From NCBI GenBank assembly GCA_014873095.1, contig CP050848.1, positions 5,391,850 to 5,455,849 of the forward strand: a stretch of DNA of 64,000 bases, read 5' to 3'. Positions 27,849 to 34,791 of the stretch are shown here, piece by piece. The notes beneath the pieces were generated by a model. That model was given only the letters and a program-made list of their open reading frames with translations, had not been told where the DNA came from and ran no database searches. A program made the position numbers and the translations under genes. Each line of letters opens with the position of its first letter. The first letter of the stretch is position 1. The DNA is from Planctomycetales bacterium ZRK34 (GTDB taxonomy: Bacteria; Planctomycetota; Phycisphaerae; Phycisphaerales; Zrk34).

Positions 27849-27903
27849 TAGTGACATGAATTGGTAACATCTGTATATTGTTTGTCACCAACTCATGTCA
27901 CTA
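27849..27903. promoter_or_regulatory. Nested dyads in the divergent promoter between the RHH gene and the 149-aa gene
   Basis: A perfect 11-base inverted repeat TAGTGACATGA (27849-27859) / TCATGTCACTA (27893-27903) encloses a second, imperfect pair TTGGTAACA (27861-27869) / TGTCACCAA (27883-27891). The inner right arm equals the half-site of the five 45-bp dyads elsewhere in the prophage. The AGGAGG ribosome site of the rightward gene follows at once. Likely operator of the RHH protein, controlling both directions. Confidence 0.7.
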
Positions 27904-27913
27904 GGAGGCTACG

Positions 27914-28363
27914 ATGTCCGACTTTCGTATCGAGAACTGCGACGGAATGCACGAACTGGCCAAATCCGAACTGGATTCGGTCAGCACGTACCTGAACAAA
28001 CTTCGGGATGAACACCGGAAAATCATCACAGAAATTCATCGCCTCCGGAAAAAGGGCGTGCGTGGTGGAACCATCTACAAACGTGACGGCGTGTATGCCT
28101 ATTGGAATTTCTACATCGGCAAGAAGCGACAGCGTGTTTACCTGGGCACTGATCAGGAGAAGATTGACCGTTTGAAGGATGACATGGCCCGGCTGAAGAA
28201 GGTCGAAGACCTGGACCGCCAGGCTAACCATGTGTTCATGGCAATCAATCGGCTGGCTGGTCTTCTGGATGATGCCAGGTCGACGGCGGAGGCAATCGCC
28301 ACGGGACAAATGCGGCTTGATGAAATTCAATCAGGTCGTCGCTACCACGGTCGGCGATGGTGA
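27914..28363 (+). CDS. Phage protein of unknown function, possible DNA-binding/coiled-coil protein
   Basis: 149 residues, the only clear rightward gene of the prophage, with a perfect AGGAGG seven bases before the ATG. An N-terminal helical stretch (LNKLRDEHRKIITEIHRLRK) is followed by a small beta unit GGTIYKRDGVYAYWNFYIGK, KRQRVYLGTD, and a second long helix. The beta unit looks like the arm-type or DUF6788-like fold that binds DNA, but I cannot assign a family. Its divergence from the RHH gene suggests a lytic/lysogenic switch partner. The stop codon lies inside dyad E1. Confidence 0.6.
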   Translation: MSDFRIENCDGMHELAKSELDSVSTYLNKLRDEHRKIITEIHRLRKKGVRGGTIYKRDGVYAYWNFYIGKKRQRVYLGTDQEKIDRLKDDMARLKKVEDLDRQANHVFMAINRLAGLLDDARSTAEAIATGQMRLDEIQSGRRYHGRRW

Positions 28364-28401
28364 CGGCGATCGCCGACCAGGCGGATCTATCCTGTCACCA
28401 A
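28357..28401. repeat. 45-bp dyad element E1
   Basis: ATGGTGACG, 27 bases, TGTCACCAA; half-site starts are 36 bases apart. The TGA stop of the 149-residue gene lies within the left half-site. The right flank GATCTATCC before the half-site matches E3 (GATCTACCC). Confidence 0.75.
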
Positions 28402-28432
28402 CTCGCATCCGATGGCTTGCTGTGCACGAATA

Positions 28433-28458
28433 CCCTACCCTCCACGGGTGGGGTTTTT
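28433..28458 (+). terminator. Rho-independent terminator after the 149-aa phage gene
   Basis: CCCTACCC and GGGTGGGG pair (one G-U) around a TCCAC loop and are followed by TTTTT. It lies 70 bases past the stop of the rightward gene, between dyads E1 and E2. Confidence 0.75.
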
Positions 28459-28460
28459 CA

Positions 28461-28505
28461 TTGGTGACGATATCCGTGCCGGCGCCAGCTGCATTCTGTC
28501 ACCAT
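28461..28505. repeat. 45-bp dyad element E2
   Basis: TTGGTGACG, 27 bases, TGTCACCAT; half-site starts 36 bases apart. Non-coding. It shares GGCGCC and CAGCTG inside the spacer with E4. Confidence 0.75.
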
Positions 28506-28574
28506 CTATATCTTGTTTCCACGCGGCAGGCTGGTCGGATTGCTACTCAATCCGACCGGACGCCCGCCGCTAGT

Positions 28575-28619
28575 TTGGTGACAAGATCCGGCCCGAGCTC
28601 AGATCTACCCTGTCACCAG
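28575..28619. repeat. 45-bp dyad element E3
   Basis: TTGGTGACA, 27 bases, TGTCACCAG; half-site starts 36 bases apart. Non-coding. The left part TGGTGACAAGATC is shared with the reverse complement of E5, and AGATCTACCC with E1. Confidence 0.75.
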
Positions 28620-28657
28620 GTGATTTTGGATGTCGTCCATAAATCTACGAATCTACA

Positions 28658-28718
28658 GCCGTGTGATAAAGCCGCTGCTCGCGGGTACACCCGCTCCGCT
28701 GCTGCTTTATCACACGGC
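28658..28718. promoter_or_regulatory. Long perfect hairpin in the main phage intergenic region (candidate packaging signal, origin hairpin or terminator)
   Basis: A 15-base perfect stem GCCGTGTGATAAAGC (28658-28672) / GCTTTATCACACGGC (28704-28718) encloses an inner stem GCGGG/CCCGC at 28681-28694. On the plus strand it is followed by CTTATTTCTTTTTT, so it could end rightward transcripts; it also sits at the 3' end of the minus-strand operon. The 371-base region 28364-28734 without a gene holds E1-E3, one terminator and this hairpin, like the intergenic region of Ff phages. Function inferred from structure and position. Confidence 0.6.
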
Positions 28719-28734
28719 CTTATTTCTTTTTTAG

Positions 28735-29460
28735 TTAGCCATCTGAAATCATCCAGGCGAGCATGGCCAGGACAATTGAAACGTAGCCATCAATTGACCA
28801 ATGCCAGCCCTGTACCACCGTCACGATCTGGGTCAGCATTAGGAACGCCAACGCCGCCGGCCAGAGCCAGTATCGTCGGTTGTATGCAGCCAGAGCCACC
28901 AAACAGGCGACGCCCACGTGCATTGAGGGCATGGCGGATATACCTGATCCGGGGAATTGTCGGCCGCTGCACCACGCCTCTGCAAGCCGTGCCTGCCACG
29001 CAGCCGATACGCTGCCGGTCTGGGTCAGCCCTTCAGCGTAGAACGGACCCGATGACGATAGCAGCAATGCCAGGACTGTCCCTCCGAAGGTCCAGAGCAT
29101 GACCCATGCGAGCAGCAGACGCCGCCCATGATCAGACCAGCAGGCCCAGACCAGCGCAGCCGACTGGACATGGAACCATGACCAGTAGCACAGATCGGCC
29201 AGCCAGATCGGCAGGGTGTTTGCGTTGATCATTCGGGGCAGTGACACGTAGCCGTCGACCGTCTGAATGAGCCAGTCGGATCGGAACTCACCGGCCCACG
29301 AGATATGAGGCTTGGCCAATGCCACCATGATCGCAAACATAGCGACCATGCCAAAGCGGATCAAAGCCCGGCCGGTGTTTTCAGGCTGCACCCATCCGAG
29401 GAACACCCCGGCCGACGACCAGCCCAGAAACGCCATCACCAACGCGATCAGCATGGTCAT
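28735..29460 (-). CDS. PAP2-superfamily membrane phosphatase/phosphotransferase (phage cargo)
   Basis: 241 residues from the ATG at 29460, which overlaps the TraX-like stop as ATGA; the frame open to 29526 lies inside that gene. About six membrane segments. The C-terminal half has PAP2 motifs: SAMPSMHVGVA (PSxH) and GWHWSIDGYV (H-x3-D), in the order of PAP2_3/inositol-phosphotransferase-like enzymes. Such proteins remove or move phosphate on membrane lipids. It is the last gene of the phage operon; phage use is inferred to be lipid or glycan modification of the host envelope. Confidence 0.75.
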   Translation of the reverse strand: MTMLIALVMAFLGWSSAGVFLGWVQPENTGRALIRFGMVAMFAIMVALAKPHISWAGEFRSDWLIQTVDGYVSLPRMINANTLPIWLADLCYWSWFHVQSAALVWACWSDHGRRLLLAWVMLWTFGGTVLALLLSSSGPFYAEGLTQTGSVSAAWQARLAEAWCSGRQFPGSGISAMPSMHVGVACLVALAAYNRRYWLWPAALAFLMLTQIVTVVQGWHWSIDGYVSIVLAMLAWMISDG

Positions 29461-30104
29461 GAAATCAGCCACAAGACCCCCAGATGTGCAGGGTAGAACC
29501 AATACCAGACTTTGGACCTTGCCCATCGGCCGAGACTGAGGCCGAGCCGGTGAGATTCAACGAATGCCACGACCGACGCCGCCGCCGCGGTGGACATCAA
29601 CACCGAGTAGACCGGGAAGCCCGGCCGCATGTTCACCGCCGCCGCACAGATCGCCGCCAGTGGCCAGCACTTCCACGCAGACGCCGCCGTCATCAATACC
29701 CCCATCGGCCCGCCGTCGACCACACAGACGCCTGTGTAGCTTTCCAGCAGCCAGCAGAGGAACAAGGCAGAAGACATCATCGGGCGTAAACGCCCTCCCG
29801 TCTGCGACGCGATCAGTCCACCCGCGAGAGTAAAGACGACATTCAAACGCATTGTGTCGAAAGCCACGCAGTAGATCGGTTGTGTAATCACCGCGAGGAT
29901 CAGCAGACGCCGAATGTATCCGGCTTGGCTTCGCGTGTAGTGAGTGAATGCATAGCCGGTTGAGCAAGCGAACCACGGCAGGGCTGTTCGGCCGATGAGC
30001 CTCAGCGGCCACGCAGCAGGCAGGAGAAAGATACCAACATGGTCGACCAACATGGTCGCAAATGCCGCGAGCCTGAACAACGTGTTGTTCGGCGCGGTGG
30101 TCAT
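29457..30104 (-). CDS. TraX-family membrane protein (pilin acetylase-like), phage cargo
   Basis: 215 residues from the ATG at 30104, an ATGA overlap with the pIV-like stop. The TraX pattern is visible: LFRLAAFATMLVDHVGIFLL, LRLIGRTALPWFACSTGYAF, the RRLLILAVITQPIY turn, and the typical C-terminus WYWFYPAHLGVLWLIS. About seven membrane segments. TraX of the F plasmid acetylates the N-terminus of F-pilin. Here it may modify the coat protein or the host pilus used as receptor; this is inference. Followed by the PAP2 gene with a four-base overlap. Confidence 0.75.
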   Translation of the reverse strand: MTTAPNNTLFRLAAFATMLVDHVGIFLLPAAWPLRLIGRTALPWFACSTGYAFTHYTRSQAGYIRRLLILAVITQPIYCVAFDTMRLNVVFTLAGGLIASQTGGRLRPMMSSALFLCWLLESYTGVCVVDGGPMGVLMTAASAWKCWPLAAICAAAVNMRPGFPVYSVLMSTAAAASVVAFVESHRLGLSLGRWARSKVWYWFYPAHLGVLWLIS

Positions 30105-31048
30105 CTGACGCACATCATCAGGACGCGTCGACGCTTGATTGTGCTACGCTCAGCCCCGACGCCGAAGATCGGTTTTGTGGTGGTTGTGAGCTCATCGTCA
30201 TGAACTGCAACAATCCGCCATGCACCCCACGCGATACGGAACCGCTCACGAACTCGCCATTCGCGTCGGCCGTCGCCTTCACCATCGCTCGCCGTCCATT
30301 GCAGGTCGACGTCACCGGACCACGGACCACGCCATACAGTGACCTTGATGATATTGCCTGATTCAATTTCACCAACACCGGTTTCGGTGAAGCTGCCCTG
30401 ATCACTGACAACGCCCTGTTCAACACGATCAACCCGGACATCCGCCGCTTCCGCCTGCATGCCTTCACGCACGCGTAGCCGTCTGACAAATACACCGGAC
30501 TGGTCGACCGTGAAGCCATCAAGGAGGGCCGACAGGACCGCCCCGCCTTCATACGTCACATTTTGGTCGGGCTGGAGTATGGCCTGCACATCGACACCGG
30601 CCGATGCACTGGCGCCAACATCGCTGGACGAATAAGCCGTCAGTTGAACTGCATCGACAAGCACCCCCTGCCCGCTGACAATCTCCGTGTCTCTGGTTTC
30701 AGCCGCTAAGGATCGAACCACGATCACGCCGCCCGCTTCTATGTGCGGCGGGAGAACCAACGGCAGCACGTCGTGAAGATCACCAGCACGCACCGCAGCG
30801 ATCGGAAAGTCTGCCATATCTGCCGGTACGACAATAGAAATCCTCGCAGCTTGCGCCACCAGCTCAGCGAACTTGGCCAGTGATCCGCCCGTCCATGCTA
30901 TCGGGATCGCCTGGGGTTTCGCGTTTTCGGTTGATGCTAGTGACTTGAACACCGAAATTGGGCGGCCGGACTGGCAGCCCTGAAGTGAAGGGATCGTCAA
31001 GGTGGTCGATAGTAAAACCGCCCCGATCCTCGCGGATGTTGCCAACAT
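30101..31048 (-). CDS. Lipoprotein with secretin N-domain-like region (pIV position), no secretin barrel
   Basis: 315 residues. AGAGGG stands nine bases before the ATG at 31048, supporting this start though it lies 185 bases inside the Zot gene. A lipobox (IPSLQGC, Cys25) follows a short signal. Residues of about 50-100 (SLAKFAELVAQAARISIVVP, then AGDLHDVLPLVLPP) look like the N0/N1 domain of secretins. The remaining 200 residues lack the secretin beta-barrel motifs and end in a basic tail. It occupies the Ff gIV position, so it may be a periplasmic adaptor to a host secretin. Confidence 0.65.
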   Translation of the reverse strand: MLATSARIGAVLLSTTLTIPSLQGCQSGRPISVFKSLASTENAKPQAIPIAWTGGSLAKFAELVAQAARISIVVPADMADFPIAAVRAGDLHDVLPLVLPPHIEAGGVIVVRSLAAETRDTEIVSGQGVLVDAVQLTAYSSSDVGASASAGVDVQAILQPDQNVTYEGGAVLSALLDGFTVDQSGVFVRRLRVREGMQAEAADVRVDRVEQGVVSDQGSFTETGVGEIESGNIIKVTVWRGPWSGDVDLQWTASDGEGDGRREWRVRERFRIAWGAWRIVAVHDDELTTTTKPIFGVGAERSTIKRRRVLMMCVR

Positions 31049-32075
31049 GGTTTAACCCTCTACGTTGTGGGAACTGATATATCGACGGCCGCTCTTGCTT
31101 CTGAATCACCTGCCTCATCTCCGATGCAGGTGTTTTGATAGCTTCCGTGCCTTTGCCCTTGTCCTCTGCAACCTGTTTTTCCTCGCTCTCCATATTTCTG
31201 TCTTGCAGCGACGTCAGAGGCGTCATGAATATCGCCGTCACTTTTGACATACCGAACCACATGACATCCATCATGGCCCCACTCGAAACGAACCAGAAAA
31301 TCAGGGCCAAGGCCGACAGCCGCCATCCGATTTGCAAGCCGTTACGCCTTGCAAACCAGCCGACCGCCGCCATTCCTTTCGGTGGCAGCTTGAAAACTGT
31401 TTTCCCGCTCGCTGATTCGGTTGCTGAGTCCGACTTGTATCGGCCGCATCCCCGCTCGGTGATCGGGTACCAGCCACCCTCACCACGCAGCCGTCGCCAG
31501 CGTCTGGAGACTTTCGTGTATGCCATCTCGACCGCACCGGCCACGGCCATACCACCGAACAGGCCTGCCCGTAGAACGGCCCAATCGAACAGCGGAACCT
31601 TGAAGTATGGGTCACGCATCTCCCGCGTGGTCGACGTTCGACGCATGCCGAATATACAAGACGCCATGTCGGAATGAATTGCGGATTCATCCGGTGCGAT
31701 AAACTCGCAGTACAGACAACCCGCGTGCCTCAACTCACGGAGGAAATCGGCCCACCGATCACGCTGGGCCTTTGGGATTGTCTTGCCGACGAATTTGTGA
31801 CACTCATCGAGGATGAGCCAGTAGCCACTTGTGCAATGCTCGTTCGACCATGGACCGTCCGGACCTTTCGCCCACAACTTGCGCTCAGTGTGTGAGAGGA
31901 TGTGAATGCGACTATCCAGACCATGCCAGTCCTCATGATCCATCACGAGCGGTAGATTTGTGATCACCCGCAGGTCAGGGTCATCGCGTAGAGCCTTCAG
32001 CAATCGGGTTGTCACCGCGTACGACTTGCCCGAGCCCTGCGGCCCGACCGTCTGGGTGACAATGGGCATCACCAT
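30864..32075 (-). CDS. Zot/pI-family assembly ATPase
   Basis: 403 residues from the ATG at 32075, with GGAGG six bases upstream (a GTG at 32078 is too close to that site). Walker A is GPQGSGKS (residues 11-18) and Walker B is YWLILDECHKF near 86-96. A single membrane segment (LSALALIFWFVSSGAMMDVMW) lies near residues 255-275, followed by a charged periplasmic tail. pI/Zot drives extrusion and assembly of filamentous virions at the inner membrane. It is the hallmark gene that identifies the element as an inovirus. Its 3' end overlaps the pIV-like gene by 185 bases. Confidence 0.92.
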   Translation of the reverse strand: MVMPIVTQTVGPQGSGKSYAVTTRLLKALRDDPDLRVITNLPLVMDHEDWHGLDSRIHILSHTERKLWAKGPDGPWSNEHCTSGYWLILDECHKFVGKTIPKAQRDRWADFLRELRHAGCLYCEFIAPDESAIHSDMASCIFGMRRTSTTREMRDPYFKVPLFDWAVLRAGLFGGMAVAGAVEMAYTKVSRRWRRLRGEGGWYPITERGCGRYKSDSATESASGKTVFKLPPKGMAAVGWFARRNGLQIGWRLSALALIFWFVSSGAMMDVMWFGMSKVTAIFMTPLTSLQDRNMESEEKQVAEDKGKGTEAIKTPASEMRQVIQKQERPSIYQFPQRRGLNHVGNIREDRGGFTIDHLDDPFTSGLPVRPPNFGVQVTSINRKRETPGDPDSMDGRITGQVR

Positions 32076-32404
32076 CACTCACCTCCCGGCGATGTGCCAC
32101 CGAAGATGAACTTCAGCCAAATACCGGCACGCCTAGCACAGAAGCAGTAGACGACCACTGTCACCCAGATCAGGAAACAAGCGAACGCGAACCGAAACGG
32201 AAACCATTCTTCGCCCCACCTGAACAGATCCACCACTGCCTGTGTCGGCTGCAATTCTTCGGGGAAATAATTCAGCACACCTTTTACGATCTGGTCAGTC
32301 ATGTTGCCGAAAATGGCCCAGATCGCCAGCACGATACCGACGATTGCTACAACAGCTTTGGCAATGATCGGAATGAGGAACCAGAATGCGGCGAGGGTCA
32401 CCAT
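32075..32404 (-). CDS. pVI-like minor coat/membrane protein (DUF2523-type)
   Basis: 109 residues with three hydrophobic segments: FWFLIPIIAKAVVAIVGIVL, an amphipathic middle (IVKGVLNYFPEELQPTQAVVDLF) and FAFACFLIWVTVVVYCFCA. Length, topology and position between pIII-like and Zot match pVI/DUF2523 minor coat proteins, which cap the virion and release it from the membrane. It overlaps the pIII-like stop by seven bases and its stop touches the Zot start. Confidence 0.82.
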   Translation of the reverse strand: MVTLAAFWFLIPIIAKAVVAIVGIVLAIWAIFGNMTDQIVKGVLNYFPEELQPTQAVVDLFRWGEEWFPFRFAFACFLIWVTVVVYCFCARRAGIWLKFIFGGTSPGGE

Positions 32405-33525
32405 TTAGAAACGACCTCCCAACACGACGCGATTGTGTACCAAGCAATCATGACGGAGAAGAAACCCTTTATCACTTCTTTCCATGTGTCGAATTTTGCG
32501 AACGCATTGCCCATGCCCCCGGACGTTACGTATCGGAACGGGCTCAAATACACGGATAAGTCATGCCCCGACATGGTCGGCATATCAATACGAAACTCTG
32601 GTGGCGTCAGAGGTTGTTCAGAAAAGAAGTTGTCTGACTTGTAGTCGTCAAAGTGCTGACGGATGGCGTCGAATGCCTGTTCACTTTGCATCTCTGATTC
32701 GATGTCATCTGGACCATCTACCTGCTCGTCCTCAACAGATGCCGCCCCACCTTCACCATTGCCGCCTGTTGTAAATTCCGTCACGCCTGATGATGTTATA
32801 TATAGCGCCATAAACGCACGCTCATTATTAGTTCCCCTGACTTTCTGTATATACCAAAATAATGATTCCTGTATGTCGTAGTATTTGCCCGGGTAGGACG
32901 TACCTATCGCTATTCCACTGTTATGCTCTGGCCCACTGTAAATGACATCCCCAACTACCAGAGGAATCTCGTAATCTGGTTGATCCGGGTAGTTATTCAA
33001 ATTATTAGATATATAACGTAGTGTGCCCGTCCATATTCCGTCTACTGGCTCGAGAGTAAATTGCATTACAAAATATGGATTGCCGTATGCAGGATCACCA
33101 TTTATATCCTCACCCAGATACGGCAAGTACTGAGCTAGAGACGTTCCTGCCCATGATCCGTACCAGTTTCCATGTGTTGTGGTGAATCTGAGAACTGCCG
33201 ATATTCCCCCTGACGCCGTTGGATAGCCTCGCCCCTCGAACACACAAGTTCCAGGATAACCACTCTCGTTATAATAATGAAAATATTCCCCCGCCTCTGT
33301 CCCCCACATTTCAAGCTTTACACTCACTGCTTTCGCATCAGACACTGTCAGCACAGTCCCAGCGGACAATGCCAAAACCAAGAAGTTTTTCTTCCCCAAC
33401 GTGACGAACAACTGACGACAGAGCAGTGCACCAAAGCACCAGAGCACCGCATAATAGATCAGCTTGAGATACGCCTGTATCTCAGCCATGTTTGCCAGTA
33501 AGTCTGTGCCTTGCTGTTCGGTCAT
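32398..33525 (-). CDS. pIII-like adsorption/minor coat protein
   Basis: 375 residues. Two N-terminal hydrophobic segments (LKLIYYAVLWCFGALL and FLVLALSAGTVLTV, cleavage near DAKA), a beta-rich middle (SGYPGTCVFEGRGYPTAS; IPLVVGDVIYSGPEH), a Gly-rich linker (TTGGNGEGGAAS), an acidic linker and a C-terminal anchor (VIKGFFSVMIAWYTIASCW). This is the pIII plan: receptor domain, linker, membrane anchor. The middle is visibly more AT-rich than the flanking phage genes. No ribosome site precedes the ATG; the first hydrophobic segment could be a separate pVII/pIX-like piece. Confidence 0.75.
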   Translation of the reverse strand: MTEQQGTDLLANMAEIQAYLKLIYYAVLWCFGALLCRQLFVTLGKKNFLVLALSAGTVLTVSDAKAVSVKLEMWGTEAGEYFHYYNESGYPGTCVFEGRGYPTASGGISAVLRFTTTHGNWYGSWAGTSLAQYLPYLGEDINGDPAYGNPYFVMQFTLEPVDGIWTGTLRYISNNLNNYPDQPDYEIPLVVGDVIYSGPEHNSGIAIGTSYPGKYYDIQESLFWYIQKVRGTNNERAFMALYITSSGVTEFTTGGNGEGGAASVEDEQVDGPDDIESEMQSEQAFDAIRQHFDDYKSDNFFSEQPLTPPEFRIDMPTMSGHDLSVYLSPFRYVTSGGMGNAFAKFDTWKEVIKGFFSVMIAWYTIASCWEVVSKW

Positions 33526-33554
33526 AAAAGACCGACGAGCCTTTCGGCCCGCCG
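33525..33554 (-). terminator. Terminator between major coat and pIII-like genes
   Basis: On the minus strand CGGCGGGCC and GGCTCGTCG form a nine-pair stem (two G-U) with a GAAA tetraloop, followed by GTCTTTT. The T-run touches the pIII-like start codon. In Ff phages a terminator stands at the same place and limits expression downstream of gVIII. Confidence 0.75.
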
Positions 33555-33579
33555 ATCCGTAGAGGTCTGATCGCCCGCG

Positions 33580-33891
33580 TCAGCCCTTCTTGACGAGGCG
33601 CCACACGAAGATCGTGCCCGCGACGATCACGAGGATCGAGAAGGCGAGCGGCAGAGAGGAGTTGATGACGTCGGTCATGCCGCTGGTCAGGGTGCCAGCA
33701 ATCTCGCCGGTAAGCACCGAGGAGTCGACACCGACGGAGGTCGACGCCATCACGTTGGGCGCTCCGGCCGCGACCACGCCACCGACCGTGGCACCAACGA
33801 AGAGGGCCTTGACCTTGCGGCCATAACGAGCAGCGGTGTCCAGCACTTTACGGCCGCAGGACTTGGCCTTGTTGATCAGATTGTCAAACAT
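33580..33891 (-). CDS. Major coat protein (pVIII-like)
   Basis: 103 residues from the ATG at 33891, with GGAGG six bases upstream; the frame open to 33978 is non-coding. A long basic leader (NLINKAKSCGRKVLDTAARY, then GRKVKALFVGATVGGVVAAG) ends near VMAS, giving a mature protein of about 53 residues. The mature part has a short amphipathic helix (GTLTSGMTDVINSS), one membrane helix (LPLAFSILVIVAGTIFVW) and a positive tail RLVKKG that would face the DNA. These are the features of a filamentous major coat protein. Confidence 0.88.
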   Translation of the reverse strand: MFDNLINKAKSCGRKVLDTAARYGRKVKALFVGATVGGVVAAGAPNVMASTSVGVDSSVLTGEIAGTLTSGMTDVINSSLPLAFSILVIVAGTIFVWRLVKKG

Positions 33892-33922
33892 GACAACCTC
33901 CATTGAATGCGGCTCGCGTCCT

Positions 33923-34045
33923 CTACCCCTTGAGCCATCGTGAAAATTGATGCATGCACCATGACGTAGGCCATGCAATTATGTGAACGAGAAAGCACAG
34001 GCCGAAGCCGTACCAGACTTGCTGTGCTAACTCGATTTCAGTCAC
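33923..34045 (-). CDS. Short single-pass membrane protein (pVII/pIX-like), 40 aa
   Basis: 40 residues starting with GTG at 34045, which overlaps the stop of the 63-residue gene as GTGA, and ending in TAG at 33923. One hydrophobic segment (VWYGFGLCFLVHIIAWP) and a basic C-terminus (FSRWLKG). Size, topology and place just before the major coat gene match Ff pVII/pIX, the proteins of the virion tip that leaves the cell first. Not among long reading frames; found by following the stop/start overlap. Confidence 0.6.
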   Translation of the reverse strand: MTEIELAQQVWYGFGLCFLVHIIAWPTSWCMHQFSRWLKG

Positions 34046-34233
34046 TTCCAGAACTCCCCATCATCAGACTCAGGTTCTCCCGGCCCGTCCATGTACGGAT
34101 CATCATCATCCCACGGTGCCGCTTGAGCTTCGTATTCAGCCTGCACGCCCTTGTATGTTGCGTAGCGCACGAATCTGTAGCCAAACATGATTAACATCAG
34201 CGAGAGGATTAACGGAATCGCAACCTCGAGCAC
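34042..34233 (-). CDS. Short membrane protein with acidic tail, 63 aa (pVII/pIX-like candidate)
   Basis: 63 residues. An N-terminal membrane segment (EVAIPLILSLMLIMFGYRFV) is followed by a very acidic tail (PWDDDDPYMDGPGEPESDDG). Its start lies 25 bases inside the end of the PEP-CTERM-like gene and its stop overlaps the 40-residue gene by four. By position with the 40-residue protein it may form the pVII/pIX pair. The acidic tail is unusual for such proteins, so the assignment is tentative. Confidence 0.6.
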   Translation of the reverse strand: MLEVAIPLILSLMLIMFGYRFVRYATYKGVQAEYEAQAAPWDDDDPYMDGPGEPESDDGEFWK

Positions 34234-34739
34234 CTCCGCGACCCCCTCCGAAAGAAAGGGAGAGCCGCAATCAGCACACCCCCTCCCGTCAATGCGACCG
34301 GTGTCGGCACAGTTGACGGCACAACCTCATCGGTCTGATAGTCCTGAACGGTTGCATAGACTTCGCCGCCGCCGCTGAGGCCCGCGTACATGTCATAGAT
34401 GCCAACGCCGTCAAGTGTGCGAGCCCAAACGTTGTTGATGTCATTGCCCGACAGCCCATCAAACACCAACACCTGAAGATCATTGCCGTCGATCCGGAAG
34501 TATTCGGCTTCACTGCCTGTGAAGTCGATATATTCAGAGAACCCCAGCCGATACTCGGCTGGTGCGGCGGTTTGACGTTCGAGCGAAACCCATGCATCGT
34601 CAACCCACCGCTCAACCGTTGTGGGGTATGCATCGGTCCCGCTGAAGTCCTGCCATACGAACGAGCCCGTACCGGCCTGCACGGTCGTTGACACTGCGAC
34701 GATCAACACCACCGCCAGAAAACCCGCATATTTCAGCAT
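34209..34739 (-). CDS. Secreted phage protein with PEP-CTERM-like C-terminal tail
   Basis: 176 residues from the ATG at 34739 (AAAGG about ten bases upstream); the frame runs to 34988 but the extra part overlaps the Rep gene. A signal peptide (GFLAVVLIVAVSTTVQA) is followed by a beta-rich domain (FVWQDFSGTDAYPTTVERWV). The tail reads VPTPVALTGGGVLIAALPFF, then RRGSRR: a Pro-x-Pro motif, a hydrophobic stretch and an Arg cluster, the layout of PEP-CTERM sorting signals common in planctomycetes. No Ff counterpart. Function unknown. Confidence 0.65.
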   Translation of the reverse strand: MLKYAGFLAVVLIVAVSTTVQAGTGSFVWQDFSGTDAYPTTVERWVDDAWVSLERQTAAPAEYRLGFSEYIDFTGSEAEYFRIDGNDLQVLVFDGLSGNDINNVWARTLDGVGIYDMYAGLSGGGEVYATVQDYQTDEVVPSTVPTPVALTGGGVLIAALPFFRRGSRRCSRLRFR

Positions 34740-34791
34740 TGCTAAACCTTTCATGAAAATGAATGTGAATGTGTAAAACATGGATCGACCT

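Noticed and set aside
33892..33978. 29-residue extension of the major coat protein
   Set aside because: The GGAGG site lies inside it, directly before the ATG at 33891, and the region overlaps the 40-residue gene.
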